34,535 nt of DNA, taken from positions 1 through 34,535 of the forward strand of contig JAQSWS010000035.1 in assembly GCA_029266495.1 (NCBI GenBank). Reading direction: 5' to 3'. The translations under genes and the position numbers were made by a program. Below the pieces are notes generated by a model. The model did no database searches. It worked only from the letters and a program-made list of their open reading frames with translations, and had not been told where the DNA came from. Source of the stretch: Rariglobus sp. Lineage in GTDB: Bacteria; Verrucomicrobiota; Verrucomicrobiia; Opitutales; Opitutaceae. Shown in pieces: positions 8,945 to 17,700 of the stretch; position 1 is the stretch's first letter; each line of letters opens with the position of its first letter.

Positions 8945-9988
8945 ATGACCTTGGGAAAACTGGCCGAAATTCTAGTGCTGAGCAAAGCAACCGTCAGTTA
9001 TGCGCTGCGGAACAGCCCGATGGTGAGCACGAAAACCCAGGCGTGGGTTCAGAAGCGGGCCGCTGAACTGGGTTATTCGCCCAATCCCGTCGCCTCGGCT
9101 TTTTTGCAGCAGGTCCGGTCTCAAAGCTTCAACCGCTACCAGGCCAATCTCGCCTTCCTGATTCCCCCCAATGTTCATTATCCCCACCTGAGCGGCATCA
9201 TAAAGGGAGCCCATGAGCGCGCCGTCGAACTGGGCTATGGACTGGACGTCATTCCATGCGAAAAAGAATATGGCTCGGCCCGCCTGACCAAGCTGCTGCT
9301 TGCACGTGGCATTCTGGGCATTGTGATCGGCCCTCTTTCCAAGGTGTTGAGTCGCCTGGACCTGGATTGGAGCAAATTCGCCTCCGCCACTTACGGCTAT
9401 AGCATGGAGCGTCCCGCCATCCATCGCGTGGTCCACCATCACTGCCACGGAATCCGCACCGCCTTCCGGATGTGCCGGCGCAAGGGTTTCAAGCGGATCG
9501 GGTTCGCCCTGTCCGCGGAATCCGATCTGCGGTCCAATCGCCTGTGGTCCGCCGGCTATCTGGGCATGCAGCACATGCTGCCCAAATCCGAGCAGGTGAA
9601 CCTGCTGCTGACATCTTATTCAAAATGGTCTCCCGAAATAATCGAGAAATGGATCCTGCGGGAAAAACCGGATATCATCCTTTTCCATGCCTTGGGATCT
9701 TTTCCCGAAATGGGAAATGTGCTGAAGCGTCTTCCCTTCAGGGTGTCCCATGCCGTGCTGGGGCACGAACCGGGGGACCCTTGCGCCGGAATTGATCAGC
9801 AATCCAGCCTTTCGGGCCGGCTGCTCGTCGACCTGCTTTCCACCCAGATCCGGCATAACGAACGCGGGATTCCACAAACGCCGATCTTGTCGATGGTCGA
9901 TGGGGTGTGGGTTGATCATCCGTCTTGCGCCCCACTCCCAAGGAGACGGAAACATCAACTTCAGGAAGTTGAACTTGAAAGCTGGTAA
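8945..9988 (+). CDS. LacI-family transcriptional regulator (paralog 1)
   Basis: 347 residues. Residues 1-46 form a LacI-type helix-turn-helix (MTLGKLAEILVLSKATVSYAL, then LGYSPNPVASAFL as hinge helix). The rest is a periplasmic-binding-protein-like effector domain, with LAFLIPP, ARGILGIVIGP, GFKRIGFALS and GIDQQ segments. It is expected to bind a palindromic operator as a dimer and release it on binding a sugar. The gene is divergent from DUF2264 with a perfect palindrome between them, which suggests autoregulation. It is closely related to the regulator at 12669-13697: the first 56 residues differ at only two positions (11 and 29), while the effector domain is more diverged. The C-terminal tail after about residue 330 is basic and unique. 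Confidence 0.93.
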   Translation: MTLGKLAEILVLSKATVSYALRNSPMVSTKTQAWVQKRAAELGYSPNPVASAFLQQVRSQSFNRYQANLAFLIPPNVHYPHLSGIIKGAHERAVELGYGLDVIPCEKEYGSARLTKLLLARGILGIVIGPLSKVLSRLDLDWSKFASATYGYSMERPAIHRVVHHHCHGIRTAFRMCRRKGFKRIGFALSAESDLRSNRLWSAGYLGMQHMLPKSEQVNLLLTSYSKWSPEIIEKWILREKPDIILFHALGSFPEMGNVLKRLPFRVSHAVLGHEPGDPCAGIDQQSSLSGRLLVDLLSTQIRHNERGIPQTPILSMVDGVWVDHPSCAPLPRRRKHQLQEVELESW

Positions 9989-10049
9989 TCCAACCGGTGT
10001 GGCCCGGATGGCATAGTCCGCCGAACACCGCGATTCCCGGGTTCCCATC

Positions 10050-10089
10050 AAAAAAAAGACCCCGGGACCAAGCGGTCCCGGGGTCTTTT
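10050..10089. terminator. Bidirectional Rho-independent terminator
   Basis: A 12-bp perfect stem (GACCCCGGGACC / GGTCCCGGGGTC) with an AAGC loop is flanked by eight A residues on the left and four T residues on the right. It sits between the convergent genes ending at 9988 (+) and 10099 (-) and can end both transcripts. Confidence 0.93.
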
Positions 10090-10098
10090 GCGCTGCGC

Positions 10099-12543
10099 TT
10101 ACTTCAGATACACGCGGCTGTAGTCGAATTCGTAATACTTTCCAACGAGCTCCGACGCGGCCAGCGTGTGATTTACGCCTGACACCAGGGTGTGCCCCCA
10201 ACCGGCGTCGAAGATGAAGCTCATGTCGATCGGCGTGCCTCCGGCGGTGGCGCCGTTCGTCCAGTTCACAGAGCCGCTCTGCACCTGGATGCCATCCACA
10301 TACACGGTGAACGTGTTGTCGGCGCGATAATGCCAGGTCCAGGTGTGATACTGCGTGGCGTCGTAGGCGGTGATGCCATACGAAACCATCGTGGCCCGCC
10401 AATCCCGGTAGGTGCTGACTTCCGTGCCGCCAACGACGTTGGAGTGCCAGTAACGTCCGTCGAAGTTGGTGAACGTGCCGCCATTGTCGTAGCCGAAGCT
10501 TTCAATCACGTCCATTTCGGCGCCGTTGTTCCAAAGGTTGCCCGCGGTCCACAACGCGAACCAGAAATACCGCGGCGTCACGTAACGCACGCGCGTCTCC
10601 CAGACGATGTCGCGCCCGAGCAGCGAACCGCCGTTCGGCAGTTTCCACTTGGCCTGGATGGAACCGCTTCCGGTGTTGTGCGAACTGGGCACCATCGTCG
10701 TCGCTCCGTTCAACGGCACCAGATACGTGCGCAACGAACTCGCGAAAAACTCGCGCACAGGCAGCCCGCCGGTGTTCGTTCCTTCGACCGGCTGGCCAGC
10801 GATGGCGTTGAGCGCGTTGGGCGCGACAGCCGACGCGCCATACTGGCCGCCCACGTTGAACGTGTTGAACTGGTCGTGATACTGGAAGTGCTCGCTGAGC
10901 TGGACCATGTTCTTGATGTTGCCGCCGGTGCCGAAGTCCCAGTTCTTCACGAGCACCGTGCCCGCTCCGCCGATGCCGTAGGCGGGGGCCGGACCTTGCG
11001 CAGGGTTGTCGATCGTGCCGCCACCGATGGCGTTTGCGGAGGTGCGCGTCACTTCGACGTTGTCCACGACGAGCGGAGAGGAGGTCGTGTAGTTGCCAAG
11101 GCCGATGGAGAACGCCACCTGGTCAAACGTGTAGGTCAGCGGCGAACTGTCGGTCGCGGTGGCGGCCGCCTGGCCGTCGATCCGGGCGGACAACACCAAC
11201 GTCGAGCCCGCACGGGTGATTGTGAGATAACCGGTGCGCGCAGTCGTGCCGGCGTTTACCGAGGCGCCGGCGGTGCCGATTGTCGAGGTCCCCACGCCAC
11301 CGAGAATCTCGTCACCCGTTGTCTCGCGCATCAGCGTGGTGCTGGTGGCGCTGGCAAGGCCGGGATTCGTTTGACCGTAGTAGCCCACATCGTTGGCGCG
11401 CGTCGTGGTGTTTGCGTCTGCCGTCGTGTAGGTTCCTCCGGCGTTGTGGAGCCCGAAACGCAGGCGGCCGGACTGGTTGAGATTCGTGGTGCCGGTGAAG
11501 CGCCAATCGAAGACGAGCTGGATGCTCTCGCCGTCGCTCAAGGTGATCGCGCCTGGCAGACGCGCGACGAACCCCTGGCCGAAGCTGGTGGGCGTCAGCT
11601 TGATCGCATTTCCTGAACCGATCACAGTGTCGCTGACCACGGTGACAGCGGTGCCCGCGACACCCGTGCTATACCAGGCGGCGTCATCTGGATTCGTTCC
11701 ATTGTCCGTGCGACTGCCGTCGTCAAACCCGTCGCTCAATCCGGGGCGCAGGTATTCCACCGTGATGTCATCGATCAACATCGGGGAAGGTGTCGCGCCG
11801 ATGCCGAAGGTGATCGCGAGTTCGTCAAAACTCGTCGTCACCGGCTCGGTATCGGTGCCCGTTGCCGCGGTTTGTCCGTCGATGCTCGCGGACACAACGA
11901 TGGTGGCGCCGCTGCGGGTGATCGTCAGCACTGCGTCGTGCGCGGTGGTGCCACCATTAACCGACGCACCAGTGCCGCCGACGGTGGTCCCGCCGCCCGA
12001 CATCGTCACCTCGCTGCCGTTGCTCTCACGGCCCAAGGACGTCCCGGCCGCGTTGGTGGAACCGGGATTGGTGCTCGCGTAGTAGCCCTCGTCATTCTTG
12101 CGAACCACCGTGTTCGCATCCGACGTCGTGGGCGTTCCCCACGAATTGTAGAGGCCGAAGCGGAGGCGCGCGGCCATGTTCAGATTCGTCGTGCCGGTGA
12201 ACCGATAGGTGAACGACAGCCGCAGCGTTTCGCCTTCGGCCAACGTGACGAGATTCGGCAGCATGGCGACGAGACCTTGCGACGTGGTCGTCGGCGAGAG
12301 CCTCAGTGCATTGCCCGCACCGATGCCGGCGGAATCGTCGACCACCGCCAGCGCGGTTCCGGGGGCTCCGATGGTGAACCAGTCGGCGTCCTTGGAGTCC
12401 GCTCCGTTGGTGCGCCCGCCATCCGAAAACGTTTCATCGACCAGCAACTCGGCCCGCGTGTGGACACACGGCAGGCAGAGGGCGACCGATGCGACGCACA
12501 GAACTCTTTTCAACAAACTACAACTCATGCTCGTGGCATTCAT
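10099..12543 (-). CDS. Large secreted GH16-type glycoside hydrolase with two N-terminal repeat modules (paralog B)
   Basis: 814 residues from the ATG at 12543, chosen because AAGGAAG lies just upstream on the coding strand and a signal peptide follows (residues 1-31, ending HTRA before ELLVDE). The layout is that of the gene at 4368-6857: module 1 about residues 32-262, module 2 about 267-500 and a GH16-like domain from about 531. The catalytic signature AEMDVIES gives Glu676, Asp678 and Glu681. The C-terminus YEFDYSRVYLK closely matches FEWNYSRVYMK in the paralog. Endo-acting hydrolysis of an extracellular polysaccharide is inferred from family. It is transcribed divergently from the LacI-family gene at 12669 with an operator palindrome between, and converges on the other LacI-family gene across a shared terminator. 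The open frame extends upstream to 12627, but that part overlaps the regulatory region and lacks coding character. Confidence 0.83.
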   Translation of the reverse strand: MNATSMSCSLLKRVLCVASVALCLPCVHTRAELLVDETFSDGGRTNGADSKDADWFTIGAPGTALAVVDDSAGIGAGNALRLSPTTTSQGLVAMLPNLVTLAEGETLRLSFTYRFTGTTNLNMAARLRFGLYNSWGTPTTSDANTVVRKNDEGYYASTNPGSTNAAGTSLGRESNGSEVTMSGGGTTVGGTGASVNGGTTAHDAVLTITRSGATIVVSASIDGQTAATGTDTEPVTTSFDELAITFGIGATPSPMLIDDITVEYLRPGLSDGFDDGSRTDNGTNPDDAAWYSTGVAGTAVTVVSDTVIGSGNAIKLTPTSFGQGFVARLPGAITLSDGESIQLVFDWRFTGTTNLNQSGRLRFGLHNAGGTYTTADANTTTRANDVGYYGQTNPGLASATSTTLMRETTGDEILGGVGTSTIGTAGASVNAGTTARTGYLTITRAGSTLVLSARIDGQAAATATDSSPLTYTFDQVAFSIGLGNYTTSSPLVVDNVEVTRTSANAIGGGTIDNPAQGPAPAYGIGGAGTVLVKNWDFGTGGNIKNMVQLSEHFQYHDQFNTFNVGGQYGASAVAPNALNAIAGQPVEGTNTGGLPVREFFASSLRTYLVPLNGATTMVPSSHNTGSGSIQAKWKLPNGGSLLGRDIVWETRVRYVTPRYFWFALWTAGNLWNNGAEMDVIESFGYDNGGTFTNFDGRYWHSNVVGGTEVSTYRDWRATMVSYGITAYDATQYHTWTWHYRADNTFTVYVDGIQVQSGSVNWTNGATAGGTPIDMSFIFDAGWGHTLVSGVNHTLAASELVGKYYEFDYSRVYLK

Positions 12544-12552
12544 GTAACTTCC

Positions 12553-12569
12553 TTTTTTGGGGTTGGGGT
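12553..12569 (-). other. C/A-rich leader motif of the second GH16-type gene
   Basis: On the coding strand ACCCCAACCCCAAAAAA ends 9 nt before the ATG at 12543, the same sequence and spacing as at 4344-4358. Here it runs into a purine-rich GGAAG that may serve as ribosome-binding site. GGTATTGGG at 12567-12575 is also repeated inverted at 12617-12625 as CCCAATACC. Confidence 0.45.
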
Positions 12570-12632
12570 ATTGGGCAACAGCGCCCGCCAAATGAACTAT
12601 TGCAGTTGACCTCAACCCCAATACCACCGCCC

Positions 12633-12646
12633 CTGAACACGTTCAG
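12633..12646. promoter_or_regulatory. LacI-type operator candidate (site 4)
   Basis: CTGAACACGTTCAG has perfect 6-bp arms and extends to 16 bp (C...G). It lies 22 bp before the ATG of the second LacI-family gene and 89 bp from the divergent GH16-type start. At this position it could block transcription of the regulator itself. Confidence 0.8.
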
Positions 12647-12668
12647 GACCGAGTCCATCCTCTCATCC

Positions 12669-13697
12669 ATGACCCTGGGAAAACTGGCCGAAATTTTGGG
12701 GCTGAGCAAAGCGACCGTGAGCTATGCCCTGCGCAACAGTCCGATGGTGAGCGCAAAAACCCAGGCATGGGTTCAGAAGCGCGCCGCCGAACTCGGTTAT
12801 TCGCCGAATCCCGTCGCCTCGGCTTTTCTGCAGCAGATCCGGACTCAAGGATCCAACCCCTACCAGGCCAATCTCGCTTTTCTCATCCCGCCCAAAGTTC
12901 GCTACAATCACCTGGACAGCCTCCAGGAAGGCGCGCAGGAGCGTGCGCACGAACTGGGCTACGGAATGGACATCATTCCCTACGAGAAAGAACACGGCTC
13001 GGCCCGGCTGACCAAGATGCTGATCGCGCGCGGCATCCTCGGCGTGATCATCGGTCCCATGTCGAACGTCATGGGGCACCTTGATCTCGACTGGAGCAAA
13101 TTCGCCTGCGCCACCTACGGATACAGCATGGATCATCCCGCCATCCACCGGGTCGTCCATCATCACTGCCAGGGAATCCGGACCGCCTTCCGGATGTGCC
13201 GGCAAAAAGGTTTCCGGCGAATTGGATTTGCCCTCTCCACCGAGTCCGACCTGCGCTCGAACCGCCTTTGGTCCTCCGGCTATCTGGGCGTGCAACACCT
13301 GCTGCCCAAATCCGAACGGGTGAATCTGCTGCTGACGTCCAACGAACAATGGGGGCCCGAGGAACTCGAGAAATGGCTTCTGAAGGAAAAGCCCGACGTC
13401 CTCATCGTTCACGCGCTCGGATATTTTCCCGGAATCCAGAATATTTTGAAAGGCATGCCGTTCAAAGTCGGCTGTGCGGTGCTGGACCGCGAGCCGGATG
13501 ACCCCTGCGCCGGGATCGACCAGCAATTCAATCTTTCAGGCAAAATGCTCGTCGATCTGCTCTCCGCCCAGATCCGGCATAACGAGCGCGGGATTCCGCA
13601 AACACCCATCCTCTCGATGGTCGACGGGGTCTGGGTCGAACCTCCGCCCGCACGCCCCGTATCCGGCAAAAAAGAACGGGCCGCCGCACGTCGCTGA
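12669..13697 (+). CDS. LacI-family transcriptional regulator (paralog 2)
   Basis: 342 residues. The ATG at 12669 is chosen because it gives the same N-terminus (MTLGKLAEIL) as the regulator at 8945; upstream in-frame sequence runs through the operator. A helix-turn-helix spans about residues 1-46 with hinge helix NPVASAFLQQ, followed by the PBP1-like effector domain (LAFLIPP, ARGILGVIIGP, RRIGFALS, GIDQQFNLSG). The near-identical DNA-binding segment implies that both regulators read the same operator, while differences around residues 60-90 and 240-290 may reflect different effectors or partner surfaces. It is divergent from the second GH16-type gene and upstream of the second SGNH esterase, each with a palindrome between. 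No strong Shine-Dalgarno sequence is seen. Confidence 0.93.
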   Translation: MTLGKLAEILGLSKATVSYALRNSPMVSAKTQAWVQKRAAELGYSPNPVASAFLQQIRTQGSNPYQANLAFLIPPKVRYNHLDSLQEGAQERAHELGYGMDIIPYEKEHGSARLTKMLIARGILGVIIGPMSNVMGHLDLDWSKFACATYGYSMDHPAIHRVVHHHCQGIRTAFRMCRQKGFRRIGFALSTESDLRSNRLWSSGYLGVQHLLPKSERVNLLLTSNEQWGPEELEKWLLKEKPDVLIVHALGYFPGIQNILKGMPFKVGCAVLDREPDDPCAGIDQQFNLSGKMLVDLLSAQIRHNERGIPQTPILSMVDGVWVEPPPARPVSGKKERAAARR

Positions 13698-13751
13698 CAT
13701 TGGGAGTATCGCAGCCTTCCTGAATCTTTTCGGGATGGGACATCAGCTGCT

Positions 13752-13765
13752 CTGAACGTGTTCAG
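13752..13765. promoter_or_regulatory. LacI-type operator candidate (site 5)
   Basis: CTGAACGTGTTCAG, identical to site 1 and extendable to 16 bp (T...A). It lies 110 bp before the ATG of the second SGNH esterase and 54 bp after the stop codon of the second LacI-family gene. Confidence 0.75.
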
Positions 13766-13875
13766 AACAGGCGGGATGGGCATGTAAAAAAAACCGTGCA
13801 GAGTGGTCTTGTAACTTAGGCGCTCGGGCGTCCTTCGCCCCGTCTAACCCCTCAATCGATTATTTGCCCCGATTC

Positions 13876-14643
13876 ATGAATAGCTTTAGAAATCATGCCC
13901 TGTTTTGCCTCGTTATGATGGCCGGCGGCGTTCTGCACGCGCAGAACGGTCCCACGCCCTACCCCGATTCCAAGGACGATGCGGCCTGGCCTGGCCGGGG
14001 GCCCATTCGGACCTTCAACTGGATGGTTGATAATCGCGCCTTTTTCTGGACCCAGCGCGACAAGGCGCAAAACGCCGTCGTTTTTGTGGGCGATTCGCTC
14101 GTCGGCAACTGGAAGGGGCCGCTCATGTCCACGGCTTTCCCCAAGCTCAAGGTGGCCAACCGCGGCATCGGCGGAGATGTCACGCGCGGGGTGCTTTTCC
14201 GATTCAAGGAAGACGTGCTGGACCTCAATCCGCGCGCGGTCGTGATCTGCGTTGGAACCAATGATCTGAGCACGCATGCCGAGCCGGCGGTGGTCGCTCA
14301 AAATATTTCCCTCCTGCTCGATCAGGCCCGCGATCACAATCCCGCGATGCCGGTGGTCGTGTGCACGGTTCCTCCTCGCGCCAATCCCAAGGCCCCCCTG
14401 CAGCGGGCGAACGCCGTCACCGAGCTGAACACGCTGATCCGCAAATTCCCCGAAGGCCGGAAAAATGTCGTCGTGTTCGATCTCTTTGCCGCGCTGGCCA
14501 CGCCTGAAGGGGCGCCCAAACCCGAATACTTCAACGCCGACCTGCTGCATCCGGCCCCCGCCGGCTATGTTCAATGGGGAACACTCCTCGCACCGGTTCT
14601 GGCCTCCTTGCACCTGGAGTCGGCAACACCCGTAACCAAGTAG
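13876..14643 (+). CDS. Secreted SGNH/GDSL-family esterase (paralog 2)
   Basis: 255 residues from the ATG at 13876; an in-frame TTG at 13864 would add four residues before the signal peptide. The signal peptide ends near VLHA before QNGPTPYP. SGNH blocks are complete: GDS with Ser74 as nucleophile, GIGGD (block II), GTND (block III) and D222-x-x-H225 in ADLLHPAP. It aligns along its whole length with the esterase at 2028-2774, including the PTPYP start of the mature protein and RFKEDVLDLNPRA. Deacylation of a secreted-enzyme substrate is inferred from family and context. Its own operator-like site lies 110 bp upstream, so it is probably a separate unit of the LacI-type regulon. Confidence 0.9.
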   Translation: MNSFRNHALFCLVMMAGGVLHAQNGPTPYPDSKDDAAWPGRGPIRTFNWMVDNRAFFWTQRDKAQNAVVFVGDSLVGNWKGPLMSTAFPKLKVANRGIGGDVTRGVLFRFKEDVLDLNPRAVVICVGTNDLSTHAEPAVVAQNISLLLDQARDHNPAMPVVVCTVPPRANPKAPLQRANAVTELNTLIRKFPEGRKNVVVFDLFAALATPEGAPKPEYFNADLLHPAPAGYVQWGTLLAPVLASLHLESATPVTK

Positions 14644-14652
14644 CCCGGGCGG

Positions 14653-14670
14653 GCCGGTGACACCACCGGC
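14653..14670. other. Short hairpin downstream of the second SGNH esterase
   Basis: GCCGGTG-ACAC-CACCGGC is a 7-bp perfect stem with a 4-nt loop, 9 bp after the stop codon. It lacks a T-tract, so it may stabilise the 3' end or act as a weak terminator. Confidence 0.3.
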
Positions 14671-14788
14671 TTCAGCCCTGCGGGATCCGCACCGCCCCGG
14701 GTAAAATCATGCACCATGCCGCTATGTTCATCCGCCTGATGCCATAGCCCGTCCCCTCCGGTCACCCCGGCCAAACACTCCTTACCCC

Positions 14789-17700
14789 ATGCCGCTTCCG
14801 CGTCACTTCCCCGAAGGCCGACGATCTGGTTTTGCGCTGCTCATCACGATCACGCTGCTGGCGTTTCTGGTGCTTCTCCTGGTTTCACTCGCTTCCCTGA
14901 CGCGCGTTGAAACACAAGTCGCGTCCAACACCCAACAGCTTTCGCACGCACGCCAGAACGCGCTCATGGCGCTCAACATCGCCCTCGGCAAGTTGCAGAC
15001 CGCCGCCGGACCCGATCAGCGGGTGACCGCCACCGCCGAGTTTGATTCTGCCGCCGTGACCACGAACCGCCGCTGGACCGGCGTCTGGGATTCCAACCCC
15101 GCTTCCGCAACCCATCGTCAACGCCTCACCTGGCTCGTGTCCGGCGCCACGCCCAACGCCGCCGCCGCCGTTCCCGACCCCGGCCCCACCGGCGTCTCCG
15201 CAACCGCCGTCCGTCTCGTTGGAGTCAATAGCGCTGATCTCAGCAGCCTCGCCGCGTCGGATGCGAACCGGGTGGACGTGCCCCTGCAGGAAATCCGCAG
15301 CGATGCGATTTCCGGCCTCGCCTCGGTAAACGGCGGGCACCTGGTCGGCCGTTTCGGATACTGGGTCGGAGATGAAGGCGTGAAGGCCAAGGTCTCGGTG
15401 TCCGACCCGTGGAAAAACACAGCGACGCTCTCGGCGACGGGAACCGCCCCGACCGAAGCCCAGACGTTCAGCTTTTTCGGCCTTCAGCGCACCGGCATCG
15501 AGGGCGTCTCCTCTGTCGGCGCGAACGCGGCGACCGTCGACAAAATCGGCGCGGCGTATCCCGCGGCCACGGATCTGACGTTTCTCGCGAGGCTGCCGCG
15601 GGTGCTTTCACTTCATCAACTGCCTCTGGCCAACGCCTCCGGAGAAGTCACGCTTGCCGCGGCCACCAAAACGCGTTTCCACGATCTCACCGCTTCCTCC
15701 CGGTCGGTCCTCGCGGATGTCACCGCCGGCGGCTTAAAGCGTGACCTCACCGCTTGGGCCGCGATGCCGGAAGGGCCGGGCAATCTGCCGCGCGACACGG
15801 ACTACGTCCTGCCCCCTTCCTATACGCCTCCCTCCGACTCGACCGAACGTTACGGCCTGCCCAAGTGGGGCATCATCCGCTCCTACGCCGGCATGCAGGC
15901 CGATGGCACGGTCAAGGCTGCCGTTCCCCAGACGGACGAAGAGCAGGGCCTCTATCCTCTGGCAACGCATGGCAGCCTCGGCATCGCCATGTCCTGCGAG
16001 GGGGCGGGCCAGCCGGCCAAACTGCACTTCTTCCCTCATTTGGTGCTATGGAATCCCACCAACGTGCCCATCGGGGGCTCTTATGAATTTTGCTTTGGCT
16101 TCACCGGCAACATCCAAGCGTTCTTCAAACGCGGTTCGACCGATGCGGCCGCCCCGGTCCAGCTGCGGGCCAACATGAGTGAAATTTCGACGACCGATCG
16201 TGTCGCTCCGCCCAGCCGCTACCTTCCGACCGCGTATTTCCGCTTTCGGGTCGAGACCCCCGCGGGAGGCATTGCGCCAGGGCAAAGCCTCGCCTTTACC
16301 CTGAGCAGGGACGGGCATCATCCCTATGTGCCGGCAGATCCAAACAACGTGATGCGGGCCAACGATCCTATCGCTCCGGATAATTCCGTGACCATTGACG
16401 GCCCCACCGTGTCCGCCGCGGAGCTCACGCAAACCATCCACCTCCTCACCCGCTACGGAGAATACGGGGAAATGAGCATGCTGTTGTGCCCGCTTCCCGA
16501 TCCGTCCAATCCCAACCCCACCCCGGCTGAATCGCTCGCCAGTGCCTATCAAGGCAGTCGCATCGCCAACGGTTTTGGAGCTCCCGGCGCTACTCCCGAC
16601 GCGTCAACGCCGCAGCCTGCGGACACCGTTCTGATCCCGACCCTTCGCTACGTGGTTGGACTGAGGGGATCCCGGAGGAAAAACGGCACCAACGAAACGC
16701 CCCGCTGGCTCGCCAACCTGAATCCTCGTGCCGAAGAGTTTTCGCGACGGAGATCCCACTACACGATCACCACCGCGACCATCACTTACGTCGCGGTGCC
16801 CAACGTCCTGGGTAACGAGAACTCCGCCGTTCAGGCCGATGATCCCCGCGTGATCGACAACACGGTCGTGAGGTCGACCCTGTTTGAATTCCAGCCTCCC
16901 GGCGTGCCGTTGTTTTCTCTCGCGCAGCTTCAGCACGCCAGCCTGTCGCTGCTGCCGGTCAATCCAGCCTACGCCGTCGGCAACTCCGTCGCCGACTACT
17001 ACACCCCGCTCGACCAGACCTCCATCTATGTCGGCCCCGACAGCGCCAACCCCGATTCGATACGCCGAATTTACGATCTGTCCTTCCTGCTCAACCAGAC
17101 CCTCTGGGATCGCTATTTCTTCTCCACCGTTCCCACCTCCCTGACGTCGGCCGGGCAGCTCACTGCCGACTACCGTCTGCCCAATTCCCGGCACGCACTT
17201 CACTGGCGCTCCGATCCCGTGGCCGAGTTCGCCGAACTCAAGACCACCACCGGCGCCGCCGCGCACCTCCTTGTCGACGGTGGCTTCAACGTCAACTCCA
17301 CCTCTGTCCAGGCCTGGCGCGCTCTGCTCTACAGCCACAACACCGACACCGCCCAGCCCGTTGCCGCCGCCTTTTCCCGCTTTGCCCGTCCGGGGTCGGG
17401 AGCTACCGCCAACTCACCTTGGCACGGCTGGCGCGTGCTCACCGAGCCCCAGCTCGACACGCTGGCGGCCAACATCGTGCAGCAGGTCAAGGCCCGCGGA
17501 CCGTTCCTCTCCCTTGCCGACTTCGTCAACCGCAGCCTCGTCGACAACCCGGACACCACCGAGGATGAACGCTTCAAGGGCACCCTGCAGGCCGCCTTGG
17601 ACGCGCCGGTCAACGACAACGTCAACGCCGTCTTCCCTTTCCGCGTGTCGGATAGTAGCAGCAATAGCAACGGTTTCACTTATCGCATCAATAACTACCC

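Noticed and set aside
10192-11616. 474-codon plus-strand open frame opposite the second GH16-type gene
   Set aside because: Arg/Gly/Ala-rich shadow frame; the minus strand encodes the GH16-type protein with ribosome-binding site and signal peptide.
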